A stretch of 64,000 nt of DNA from Actinophytocola oryzae (GTDB lineage Bacteria > Actinomycetota > Actinomycetes > Mycobacteriales > Pseudonocardiaceae), in the NCBI RefSeq assembly GCF_004364325.1, contig NZ_SOCP01000029.1, forward strand, positions 22,368 to 86,367, written 5' to 3'. Below are positions 41,232 to 49,224 of this stretch, piece by piece. The first letter of the stretch is position 1. Every line of letters starts with the position of its first letter. The notes beneath the pieces are model-generated. The model saw only the letters and a list, made by a program, of their open reading frames with translations. It had not been told where the DNA came from and did no database searches. Both the position numbers and the translations under genes were made by a program.

Positions 41232-42278
41232 TCAGGTCGGGGGTTGCGCCTGTGGGTTCGGCCACTGGTTGAAGCGGCACGTCTTGCCGTCCGCCTGTAC
41301 CGGGTCGTCGTTGCCCGCCTGGTCGTTCAGCTGCGCCACGTAGTTGTTCGCCGTGCCGAAGGACTGTTGCATCATCACCGGTGCCAGGCCGCCCTCTTCG
41401 GTGCAGCCGACGTGGCCCTTGCCGAACGCGTGGCCTATCTCGTGGTTGATGGCGTACTCGCGGTAGGAGCCTATGTCGCCGCCGAAGGCCAGCGCGCCTC
41501 GGACCCAGCGGGCCAGGTTGATCATCACGCGCTTCTCGGAACGTCGCCAGCACGACGACTCGTACTTGATCGAGTAGCCGCAGTAGTCCGCGCGGTGCAG
41601 CGTGTCCGGAGTCCCCAGCGTGAAACGGATGTCCGGGTTCGCGTTGCCGTCGACGCGCTGGACCGAGACCTGCCCCGTGCCCACCCAGCCTCGCGGGTCC
41701 GCCAGTGTCGAGTCCACGAGACGGCCGAACGAGTCGATGCCGCCGTACGGGGCCAGGTCTATGCCCTCCTCGACCTCGATCGTGTACGTGTAGAGCCTGC
41801 CCGCGGTGCCCACCCGGTCCGTCGTGCCGGGCAGCACCGTGAACTTGCCGTTGCCCGTCTGGAGGAAGTTCGGCCCCGGCGGCAGCTCGGCGGTGGGGAT
41901 GTTCGGGTCGTTCGGCTTCGCGGGCTTCTCCGTGATCTCCGGACCCGCCGCGTAGACGTCGCCGCTGTCCTGCTGGCTGCCCGTCGCGACCTCGTCGCCC
42001 GTGGCCGCCTCGCCCTTGTTGTCGTCGTTCACGGTCTGGAACACCGCCACCGCCGTCACCGCCAGCAGTAGCGGTACCGCGTACAGACGCCAGCCGTACG
42101 TGGCGAGCACGCCCTTCTTCCGCGCCGCCTTGCGCCTCACCGACGGCGGTTCGTCCGTGGGATGCCACTTGGCGGCCAACGGCTCGGCGGACACCCGGCG
42201 CTCACCAGCGCGATCCCGGTCACGGACAGGTCTCGTCACGACAACAAGAGTGCCACAAGCGATTTCGGGCCGCTCCAC
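41232..42278 (-). CDS. DUF3152 membrane-anchored protein with a metzincin-like motif
   Basis: The protein has up to 348 residues from a GTG directly after the hydrolase stop; GTG codons further in are possible starts. A basic N-terminus leads to one helix (YAVPLLLAVTAVAVF), a Pro-rich linker and an extracytoplasmic domain. That domain contains NHEIGHAFGKGH, matching HEXXHXXGXXH of metzincin zinc proteases, and Cys residues that could form disulfides. The family (Rv3207c) is annotated only as DUF3152. The motif suggests a surface metalloprotease, which is inference. Confidence 0.85.
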   Translation of the reverse strand: MERPEIACGTLVVVTRPVRDRDRAGERRVSAEPLAAKWHPTDEPPSVRRKAARKKGVLATYGWRLYAVPLLLAVTAVAVFQTVNDDNKGEAATGDEVATGSQQDSGDVYAAGPEITEKPAKPNDPNIPTAELPPGPNFLQTGNGKFTVLPGTTDRVGTAGRLYTYTIEVEEGIDLAPYGGIDSFGRLVDSTLADPRGWVGTGQVSVQRVDGNANPDIRFTLGTPDTLHRADYCGYSIKYESSCWRRSEKRVMINLARWVRGALAFGGDIGSYREYAINHEIGHAFGKGHVGCTEEGGLAPVMMQQSFGTANNYVAQLNDQAGNDDPVQADGKTCRFNQWPNPQAQPPT

Positions 42279-43262
42279 TCACCAGTTGCCAGCCTCGGAC
42301 TGCTCCCACATCCCCAGGACCGCGCGTGCGACGGTGCCTGGGCGCTCCATCTGCGCCACGTGGCCGGTACGTGGCAGTACCAGCAGTCGGGCCCTCGGGA
42401 TCAGCTGCGCGGTCCTCGGCGCCTTGCGCACCGTGACCAGTTTGTCCGACGCGCCCCACACCACCAGCGTCGGCGCCTTGATCCGCGGCGCCAGCGTCCA
42501 CATCGAGCGTGAACGCGGCGCGAGCCACGACCGGAACAGGCCGATCGTGCTGCGCGCCAGCGCCGGGTTCGTCCACACCATGCGCTCGCGCTCCGCCAGC
42601 TCCGCCGCCGCCTCGGCACGACGCGACGCTGGCACCTTGTCGAACTCCGCGAAACACAGCCTCATCAGGCGGAACACACGCGTGTCCAGCGGCTCGGCGG
42701 CGATGCGGCGGCGCACGGCGGCACCGATCAGCGGCATGTACGCGATGGCGAGCCTGGAGTCGGACATCCGGGACGTCAGCGGACGCAGGTCCGGCACCGC
42801 GGGCGACACCAGCGTCAGCGTCCGCACCAGGTCGGGGTGGTCGGCGGCCACGTACATCGAGATCGCGCCGCCCATCGAGTTGCCGAACAGGTGTACCGGG
42901 CCGACGTCCATGCCTTCGATGAACCTGGCGACCGCGTCCGCGTGTGCCGGGATCGAGTAGTCGAAGCCGTCCGGCGGGACCGACCGGCCGAAGCCGGGGA
43001 GGTCCACCGAGAGACCCGGGACGAAGCCGGACAGCTGCGCGGCCAGGTCGGTCCAGTTCGTCGACGAGCCGCCAAGACCGTGGACGTACACCGCGGTCGG
43101 GGCGTCGCCTGGACCTGGGGTCACACGGACGTGCATGGTCACGCCGCCCGAGGTCCGCTCCTCGCCCGGCCAGGGCGGGATGGACATGTCGACGGCCGGG
43201 AGGACGGCGTCGGACATGGGAACGAACGTGACCGGAGGGCGGGGTTCGGCGCTCGTGCTCAT
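42279..43262 (-). CDS. Alpha/beta hydrolase
   Basis: The 327-residue protein has YVHGLGGSSTNW (oxyanion loop), LFGNSMGGAISMY with the nucleophile Ser, the acid Asp in VVWGASDKLV, and the His in PRTGHVAQMERP. It is a standard alpha/beta-hydrolase-fold esterase or lipase-like enzyme with no signal peptide. ATG 43262 is preferred; an upstream in-frame ATG lies at 43277. The DUF3152 gene follows immediately, and the TetR gene is divergent about 97 bases away. Confidence 0.88.
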   Translation of the reverse strand: MSTSAEPRPPVTFVPMSDAVLPAVDMSIPPWPGEERTSGGVTMHVRVTPGPGDAPTAVYVHGLGGSSTNWTDLAAQLSGFVPGLSVDLPGFGRSVPPDGFDYSIPAHADAVARFIEGMDVGPVHLFGNSMGGAISMYVAADHPDLVRTLTLVSPAVPDLRPLTSRMSDSRLAIAYMPLIGAAVRRRIAAEPLDTRVFRLMRLCFAEFDKVPASRRAEAAAELAERERMVWTNPALARSTIGLFRSWLAPRSRSMWTLAPRIKAPTLVVWGASDKLVTVRKAPRTAQLIPRARLLVLPRTGHVAQMERPGTVARAVLGMWEQSEAGNW

Positions 43263-43359
43263 CCCTCCATATTCCATGACTCTCCCGGTCGCGCCCTACC
43301 GGCGAGTAAGGTCAGGTCACGGATCGGTCACCCCGATCGCGAGGGATCTGGAGGGGCGT

Positions 43360-44004
43360 ATGTCGGAAACGATCCAGCACGGGCTGGCAGGGCAGGGGAA
43401 CCGGGCAGCTCGGCTGCCGAGGACCGCTCGCAGGGCCCAGCTGCTGGCCGCCGCCCAGGACGTGTTCGCGGCCAACGGCTACCACGCGGCGGCCATGGAC
43501 GAGATCGCCGAACGGGCCGGCGTGTCGAAACCGGTGCTCTACCAGCACTTTCCCGGCAAGCTGGAGCTGTACCTGGCACTGCTGGAGATCCACGTCGACG
43601 AGCTCATCATGCGCGTCACCGACGCCATGGAGTCGACCACCGACAACAAGGCGCGGGTCCGCAACGCCGTCGGCGCGTACTTCGACTTCGTCGACGGCGA
43701 AAGCCAGGCCTACCGGCTGGTCTTCGAGTCCGACCTGCGTGGTGAGCCGATCGTCCAGGCGGCCATCGACCGCGGCACCGACGCGTGCGTGCGTGCCATC
43801 ACCCGGACCATCACGGCCGACGCGGGGCTCGAGGAGGAGCCGGCCCGGTTGCTCGCCGTCGGGCTCGTCGGCATCAGTCAGGTGGCAGCCCGCAGCTGGC
43901 TTGCGAACAACCGGACGATGACGAAAGACGAGGCAGTCGGGCTGATTAGCACGCTCGCCTGGAAAGGCATCGGCGGCGGCTACCCACTCCAGCAGCATTC
44001 CTAG
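43360..44004 (+). CDS. TetR-family regulator (Rv3208-like)
   Basis: The 214-residue protein has an N-terminal helix-turn-helix: TARRAQLLAAAQDVFAANGY, MDEIAERAGVSKPVLYQHFP. The C-terminal ligand domain carries FDFVDGESQAYRLVFES, which resembles regulators found beside DUF3107 and RhlE genes in actinobacteria. GGAGGGG is six bases upstream of the ATG. It is divergent from the hydrolase/DUF3152 operon and may control it. Confidence 0.9.
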   Translation: MSETIQHGLAGQGNRAARLPRTARRAQLLAAAQDVFAANGYHAAAMDEIAERAGVSKPVLYQHFPGKLELYLALLEIHVDELIMRVTDAMESTTDNKARVRNAVGAYFDFVDGESQAYRLVFESDLRGEPIVQAAIDRGTDACVRAITRTITADAGLEEEPARLLAVGLVGISQVAARSWLANNRTMTKDEAVGLISTLAWKGIGGGYPLQQHS

Positions 44005-44020
44005 GAGTAGCGTCCGCAAG

Positions 44021-44731
44021 ATGCCAGAAGCAACCGGCAGCGCGACCGGGGACGCGAGAAGGGACCGCTGGCGATCCCACCGGGCGGCTCGGCGGGCCGA
44101 GTTCGTCGAGGCCGCGATGCGTGCGTTGGCCGACCACGGTCCCGAGGTCGGCATGGACCACATCGCGGCGGAGGCCGGCGTCACCAAGCCCGTCCTCTAC
44201 CGGCACTTCGCCGACAAGGCCGACCTGTTCGTCGCGCTGGGCCACCGGGGCACGGAGATCCTCTTCGACCGCCTGATCCCGGCGATGAACAACGAGGAGG
44301 CGCCGGTCCCGCGCATCCGCAAGAGCCTCGACGCGTTCTTCTCCACGGTCGAGGAGCACCCGCACCTGTACCGGATGCTGCTGCGGCGCAACCTGGCGAA
44401 CCGGCCGGTCGAGCAGGACATCGTGGCCGAGGACAAGGAGCTGATCGCGCAGGCCCTGTCCACGCTGCTCGGCGACTACCTGCGTGCGATGGACATCGAC
44501 TCCGGCGCGGCCGAGCCGTGGGCGCACGGCATCGTCGGGATGGTCCAGAACGTCAGCGAGTGGTGGCTGGACCGGCGGACCATGAGCCGGGAGTCGGTCG
44601 TCGAGTACCTCACGCAGATCATCTGGTCGGCCATCGACGGGTTCACCCGCGCGCACGGCACCACGCTCGACCCGAACAAGCCGCTGGAACTCAACCGGGT
44701 CGTCAAACTTCCACAGCCCTCCGCGGGCTGA
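44021..44731 (+). CDS. TetR-family regulator
   Basis: The 236-residue protein has the TetR DNA-binding domain (RRAEFVEAAMRALADHG, MDHIAAEAGVTKPVLYRHF). It is 17 bases downstream of another TetR gene in the same direction, so they may be coexpressed. The C-terminal domain includes PWAHGIVGMVQNVSEWWLD, likely the ligand and dimer region. AGGAG lies about 13 bases upstream of the ATG, rather far. Its stop is followed after one base by a DnaA-box repeat. Confidence 0.9.
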   Translation: MPEATGSATGDARRDRWRSHRAARRAEFVEAAMRALADHGPEVGMDHIAAEAGVTKPVLYRHFADKADLFVALGHRGTEILFDRLIPAMNNEEAPVPRIRKSLDAFFSTVEEHPHLYRMLLRRNLANRPVEQDIVAEDKELIAQALSTLLGDYLRAMDIDSGAAEPWAHGIVGMVQNVSEWWLDRRTMSRESVVEYLTQIIWSAIDGFTRAHGTTLDPNKPLELNRVVKLPQPSAG

Positions 44732-44732
44732 G

Positions 44733-44876
44733 TTGTCCACAGCCGGGTCGGTTGTCCACAGGCAAGATCGACATCTCCAGGACTGTCACCCCCTGCCGGT
44801 AGACTGGCGTGGCGGGGTGCCCCCGGGATCGGGTGGGGGCTGCCCGAGGTGACCATCCGCGTTGGCGTTGATCAAG
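44733..44876 (+). repeat. Intergenic repeat copy 6 (type A, full length)
   Basis: Perfect DnaA boxes lie at 44733-44741 and 44752-44760 (19 apart), TAGACT at 44800-44805, the GCCCCC/GGGGGC hairpin at 44819-44840, and TTGATCAAG at 44868-44876. It starts one base past the TetR stop. It is identical to copies 1 and 3 across the core and is the clearest reference copy. Confidence 0.93.
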
Positions 44877-44934
44877 AGCGTTGGTTTGGGGCGACCCGCC
44901 GGGGCCAACGCCGTGCCAGGGCCAAAGCAAAAGC

Positions 44935-44968
44935 AAAGGGCAGGGCCGCCTTGGCGGTCCTGCCCTTT
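44935..44968 (-). terminator. Intrinsic terminator of the DUF3107 gene
   Basis: AAAGGGCAGG pairs with CCTGCCCTTT, extended by inner G-C pairs around a TTGG loop. On the minus strand the stem is followed by T-rich GCTTTTGCTTT. It lies 13 bases after the DUF3107 stop. The symmetric A/T ends may let it act on both strands. Confidence 0.75.
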
Positions 44969-44981
44969 GTCGAAAGACTTG

Positions 44982-45209
44982 TCAGGCGGTGGCGAAACCC
45001 ACACGGCGTGAGTCGGCCGATCCGATCTCCACGTACGCGACACGGGCGGCGGGCACCACGTAGCGGCGTCCCTTGTCGTCGACGAGCGTCAACATGCCCG
45101 AGGAGCCCTTCAGCGCGTCGGCCACCAACGCCTCGACCTCTTCCGGAGTCTGCGAGCTGATGATCAGCAGCTCCCGCGCGGTGTCCGCGACTCCGACCTT
45201 GACCTCCAC
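44982..45209 (-). CDS. DUF3107 family small protein
   Basis: The 75-residue protein (VEVKVGVADTARELLI, VADALKGSSGMLTLVDDKGR, VPAARVAYVEIGSADSRRVGF) matches the DUF3107 family, represented by TB9.4/Rv3208A in M. tuberculosis. The GTG at 45209 is chosen because GGAGG lies five bases upstream; a TTG at 45221 would start inside that site. It is a small alpha-beta protein with no known function, in conserved linkage to TetR, ferritin-like and RhlE genes. Confidence 0.9.
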   Translation of the reverse strand: MEVKVGVADTARELLIISSQTPEEVEALVADALKGSSGMLTLVDDKGRRYVVPAARVAYVEIGSADSRRVGFATA

Positions 45210-45248
45210 GCTGACCTCCAAAAAGTACGAAACGACTCCGGGCCAAGG

Positions 45249-45920
45249 CTAGCCGAGACCCAGCGCGGTCATCCGCTTGCCGTGCCCCTGCTGCAACCGG
45301 CGGAACAACGCGGCGATTCCCGCCAGGTCGCCGGTGCCCGCGACGATCAGCGCCGCGAGGCCGTCCCGCTCCGCCACCACGTACTGGGCCTGCGTCAGGG
45401 CCTCGCCGAGCAACCGCCGTCCCCACAACGCCAGGCGGTCGCGGACGGTGCGGTCGCTGTCGATGGCGGCGCGGACCATCCGCTCGGCGAACGCCGAGTG
45501 GCCCGTGTCGGCCAGGACCTCGGTGACCAGCGCGGACGTCTCGGGGTCCAGCCACGACGCGATCTCGCGGTACAGGTCAGCGGCCAGGCCGTCACCGACG
45601 TACGCCTTGACGAGGGACTCGAGCCAGGACCGCGGCGCGGTGGAGGCGTGCCAGGTGTCGAAGTGCCCGATGAACGGGCGCATGGCGTCCTGCACGTCGA
45701 TGTCGTGCCCGGCGAGGAACCGCTCGATGTGCCCGTAATGTCCCATCTCGGCCGCCGCCATGGCCGACAGGGCGGCCCTGCCGTCGATGGACGGCGCCGT
45801 ACGTGCGTCCTCGGCGAGCCGGTCGAACGCCGACAGCTCGCCATAGGCCAGAACTCCGAGCAGGTCAACCACACCGGGATCAATGTCCACTTTCGCGGCC
45901 GCCTCGCCAGACTCGCTCAT
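45249..45920 (-). CDS. Ferritin-like-fold protein (Rv3210c/MiaE-like)
   Basis: The 223-residue helical protein has YGELSAFDRLAEDA, AAAEMGHYGHIERFL and DLYREIASWLDPE, with Glu and His residues spaced as in ferritin-like diiron helices. The family is annotated as ferritin-like or tRNA-hydroxylase-like (MiaE) by fold. A complete set of iron ligands could not be confirmed by eye. It is divergent from rhlE, with 191 bases between that hold a candidate TAGACT -10. Confidence 0.82.
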   Translation of the reverse strand: MSESGEAAAKVDIDPGVVDLLGVLAYGELSAFDRLAEDARTAPSIDGRAALSAMAAAEMGHYGHIERFLAGHDIDVQDAMRPFIGHFDTWHASTAPRSWLESLVKAYVGDGLAADLYREIASWLDPETSALVTEVLADTGHSAFAERMVRAAIDSDRTVRDRLALWGRRLLGEALTQAQYVVAERDGLAALIVAGTGDLAGIAALFRRLQQGHGKRMTALGLG

Positions 45921-45951
45921 GGGGTTGAGCGTATCCGGCGAACATCGCAGG

Positions 45952-45957
45952 TAGACT
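45952..45957 (+). promoter_or_regulatory. Candidate -10 element upstream of rhlE
   Basis: TAGACT fits TANNNT and lies in the 191-base gap between divergent genes, giving a leader of about 130-150 bases before rhlE. No -35 at proper spacing was recognised. Confidence 0.35.
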
Positions 45958-46111
45958 GATACCAGCGCAGGCTGTCTCTCAGCCGCGTACAGAGGGTGTG
46001 CGCGCCTCGCCGGCCCTCCCGCATCTCGCTTGACGGTGCGGTCGAGCGGCCCGTCCAGGGCGGAGCGCGCTGGACAAGGGAGAGATTCACATCACTGCAG
46101 AGAACAAGGAC

Positions 46112-47734
46112 ATGGACGTCGTTGAGCTGGAACACAGCGAAGCGGGCGTCCCCGACACAGACACGTCGCATCCGCTGATGGCGGACGCGCCCGTCACGAA
46201 CGACGCCCCCACGTTCGCCGACTTCGGCGTCCAGGCGGAGATCGTCAAGGCCCTCTCCGAGGCCGGCATCGAGCGGACGTTCGCGATCCAGGAGCTCACG
46301 CTGCCGCTGGCGCTCGCCGGCGAGGACATCATCGGCCAGGCACGCACCGGCACCGGCAAGACGCTGGGCTTCGGCGTGCCCCTACTGAACCGCCTCGAGA
46401 TCCCCGGCGACGGCACCCCACAGGTGCTCGTCGTCGTGCCGACCCGCGAGCTGTGCCTCCAGGTCACCCACGACCTGACCGACGCGGGCAAGCACCTCGG
46501 CGCCCGCGTGACGTCCGTGTACGGCGGCCGACCCTACGAGCAGCAGATCGCGGCGCTGCGCAAGGGCGTGGACATCGTCGTCGGGACCCCGGGCCGCCTG
46601 CTGGACCTCGCCGAACAGCGCCACCTGGTGCTCGGCAAGGTCCGCGCGCTGGTGCTCGACGAGGCCGACCGCATGCTGGACCTGGGCTTCCTGCCCGATG
46701 TCGAGCGCATTCTCGTGATGGTGCCCGACGAGCGGCAGACCATGCTGTTCTCGGCCACCATGCCCGGCCCGATCATCACGCTGGCCCGCACGTTCCTCCA
46801 CCAGCCGACCCACATCCGGGCCGAGGAGAACGACGCGGGCGCCATCCACGAGCGCACCCGCCAGTTCGTCTACCGGGCGCACTCGCTCGACAAGATCGAG
46901 ATCGTGGCGCGGGCGCTGCAGGCGACCGACCGCGGCCTCACGATGATCTTCAGCCGCACCAAGCGGACCGCGCAGAAGGTCGCCGACGACCTGGAGGAGC
47001 GCGGCTTCGCCGTGGCCGCCGTGCACGGTGACCTCGGCCAGGGCGCGCGCGAGCAGTCCCTGCGGGCGTTCCGGACCGGCAAGGTCGACGTCCTGATCTC
47101 CACGGACGTGGCCGCCAGGGGCATCGACATCGACGACGTGACGCACGTCATCAACTTCCAGTGCCCCGAGGACGACGGCACGTACGTGCACCGGATCGGC
47201 CGCACGGGCCGCGCCGGGCGCGAGGGCGTCGCGGTCACGCTCGTCGACTGGGACGAAGAGCCGCGCTGGAAGCTGATCAGCGACACGCTCGGCCTCGGCA
47301 TGCCGGAGCCGGTGGAGACCTACTCGACGTCGCCGCACCTGTTCAGCGACCTCGGTGTGCCGGAGACGGCGACCGGGAGGCTGCCGCTGTCCAAGCGGAC
47401 CCGCGCGGGCCTGTCGGCCGAGCCCGAGGAGGACCTGGGCGGCAAGAAGAAGGGCGGCCGCAACCGGCGCCGTTCACGCCGCACCGGTACCGGCGCCACC
47501 GAGACGACCCGCAAGACCGACACGGCGGAGTCCGGCACCGAGCCCCGGCAGCGCAAGCGGGTCCGCAGGCGCAGTGGCGGCGGCGAGGGCGAGGCACCCG
47601 CGGAGACGCAGGAGGCGCCCTCGTCACCCAAGTCGGAGCGGCCCGCCCGCAGCCGGGCCCGACGCCGTAGCCGGGGTGGCGTGCCCGTGGCGGAGACACC
47701 GAACGCGAGCGAAACAGGCGGTTCGGCAGACTAG
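46112..47734 (+). CDS. rhlE: DEAD-box RNA helicase RhlE
   Basis: The product is 540 residues from ATG 46112. DEAD-box motifs are complete: FAIQELTLPLAL (Q), ARTGTGKT (I), PTRELCLQ (Ia), TPGRLLDL (Ib), LDEADRM (II), SATMPG (III), FSRTKRTAQ (IV), STDVAARGIDI (V) and HRIGRTGRAG (VI). A long basic, Arg-rich C-terminus (from about 440) should bind RNA. Such helicases remodel RNA in ribosome assembly or decay. ATG 46112 has no well-placed ribosome-binding site; GGGAGAG is ideally spaced from an in-frame ATC at 46091 instead. Corresponds to Rv3211. Confidence 0.94.
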   Translation: MDVVELEHSEAGVPDTDTSHPLMADAPVTNDAPTFADFGVQAEIVKALSEAGIERTFAIQELTLPLALAGEDIIGQARTGTGKTLGFGVPLLNRLEIPGDGTPQVLVVVPTRELCLQVTHDLTDAGKHLGARVTSVYGGRPYEQQIAALRKGVDIVVGTPGRLLDLAEQRHLVLGKVRALVLDEADRMLDLGFLPDVERILVMVPDERQTMLFSATMPGPIITLARTFLHQPTHIRAEENDAGAIHERTRQFVYRAHSLDKIEIVARALQATDRGLTMIFSRTKRTAQKVADDLEERGFAVAAVHGDLGQGAREQSLRAFRTGKVDVLISTDVAARGIDIDDVTHVINFQCPEDDGTYVHRIGRTGRAGREGVAVTLVDWDEEPRWKLISDTLGLGMPEPVETYSTSPHLFSDLGVPETATGRLPLSKRTRAGLSAEPEEDLGGKKKGGRNRRRSRRTGTGATETTRKTDTAESGTEPRQRKRVRRRSGGGEGEAPAETQEAPSSPKSERPARSRARRRSRGGVPVAETPNASETGGSAD

Positions 47735-47740
47735 GTCACC

Positions 47741-49123
47741 ATGATTGGCGACGAGGATGTGCTCGACGGGACCGATGAGCCCGTCGAGCGCTGGGAGCGA
47801 ACGAAGTTCCACCGCAAACGGGACGTCCTCGTCGCCGCGGTGATCGCGGTCGCGGCGCTGGTCGGCGGGCTGCTGCTGTGGCAGTCCAGCGACATCGAGG
47901 CGACCACGTCGCAGACCTACGGCGGCACGGCCACGACGCCGCCGCGACCGACGGTGTTCCCGCCCTCGCTCGGTGAGGTCTGGCGCGCCACCTCGCCCGC
48001 CACCCCCGAGCCCGTCGCGGCCGGACCCGTCGTGGTCACCGGCAACGGCGGCGAGGTCGCCGGGCGCGACCCGCTCTCCGGCAAGGTCAGGTGGCGCTAC
48101 ACCCGTGACCTGCCGCTGTGCACGGTCGCCGGGGCGTGGCAGATGGCCGTCGCCGTGTACGCGAAGAAGGACAACCTGCTCCGGCCCGACGACCCGCGCA
48201 AGGCGGGTGGCTGCAGTGAGGTCACCGCGCTCTGGCCGGACACCGGCCGGCGCGGCCGCCCACCGGCCGACGGCGAGGAGCAGGACAAGCCCGACCAGGG
48301 CCAGCGCGACTCCGACGCCGAACTGGGCACGCGGCTGCTGTTCGACGGCAGCTACCTCACCACCACCGGCACCCGCCTGCTCACCACGTGGCGGTCCGAC
48401 CTGGTGCAGACGATGGAGTACGGCAAGATCCCGGCGATCGTGAACCCGGACAAGCAGCCGAGGACCGGCTGCACGTACGGCACGATCTCCGTGGTCACCG
48501 GCAAGATCGCCGTGATCGAGCACTGCCCCCTCGACTCGGGCGACCGGCTCACCGTCTACAAGGCGACCGGCGAGGACAACGACGCGGAGGAGCCCGTGGT
48601 CGTGGCGAGCGTCGCGGTCAGCAAGGGCGCGCAGGTCGTGGCGATGAGCGAGCAGTGCAGGCTCGACCCCGAGAAGCCCGACGACGTGCAGCAGTGCACC
48701 GCGATCGCGCTCCCGGACCCGAACCGGCTGGTCGTCATGGACGAGAAGGGCAAGCTCGTCAAGACCTACCCGCTGTCCATCGGCGCCGGTGACCTGCGTA
48801 CCGAACCCGCCGACCACACCGTCGCGGTCAGCAGGGTCACCGGAGCGGTCTACTGGTTCACCGGCTCGAAGACCATCGCGTTGTCGCTGGAGGACATGCG
48901 TCCGTTGTGGACGGTCGACCGGGCGCTCGGCCCCGGCACGGCGTTCGCCGGCAAGATCCTCGTGCCCGTCACCGGCGCCATCGCGGTACTGGACCCGGCG
49001 ACGGGTGAGCAGGTCGCGTCGACACCGGTCGACCGCGACGGCTACCGGGGGCTCGTGACCATGTCGAAGCTCGGTCCCGTGGTGCTGGAGCAGCGCGGAA
49101 ACACACTGGTCGCACTGCGCTGA
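47741..49123 (+). CDS. Membrane-anchored PQQ-like beta-propeller protein (Rv3212-like)
   Basis: The 460-residue protein has a short acidic cytoplasmic N-terminus, one helix (VLVAAVIAVAALVGGLLLW), a Thr-rich linker and a beta-propeller-like domain. Repeats include EVAGRDPLSGKVRWRYT, TGAVYWFTG and IAVLDPATGEQV, which are PQQ/quinoprotein-like blades. Cys residues are present in pairs. It follows rhlE by six bases, matching Rv3211-Rv3212 order, so the two are probably cotranscribed. Function unknown; cofactor binding is not shown. Confidence 0.85.
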   Translation: MIGDEDVLDGTDEPVERWERTKFHRKRDVLVAAVIAVAALVGGLLLWQSSDIEATTSQTYGGTATTPPRPTVFPPSLGEVWRATSPATPEPVAAGPVVVTGNGGEVAGRDPLSGKVRWRYTRDLPLCTVAGAWQMAVAVYAKKDNLLRPDDPRKAGGCSEVTALWPDTGRRGRPPADGEEQDKPDQGQRDSDAELGTRLLFDGSYLTTTGTRLLTTWRSDLVQTMEYGKIPAIVNPDKQPRTGCTYGTISVVTGKIAVIEHCPLDSGDRLTVYKATGEDNDAEEPVVVASVAVSKGAQVVAMSEQCRLDPEKPDDVQQCTAIALPDPNRLVVMDEKGKLVKTYPLSIGAGDLRTEPADHTVAVSRVTGAVYWFTGSKTIALSLEDMRPLWTVDRALGPGTAFAGKILVPVTGAIAVLDPATGEQVASTPVDRDGYRGLVTMSKLGPVVLEQRGNTLVALR

Positions 49124-49224
49124 TCACGGCCTGGCGAGGAACATCTCACGACTTTGGTGCCATCAGCCACAAGTAGCCGTCGACTCGAAGCATTTTCGAG
49201 GCACTTTGAGGCACACTCGGATTC

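Noticed and set aside
44849..45160. Short plus-strand frame starting GTGACC in the repeat (VTIRVGVDQ)
   Set aside because: The start is shared by type A copies and the frames diverge immediately after the repeat, so it is unlikely to encode a protein family.
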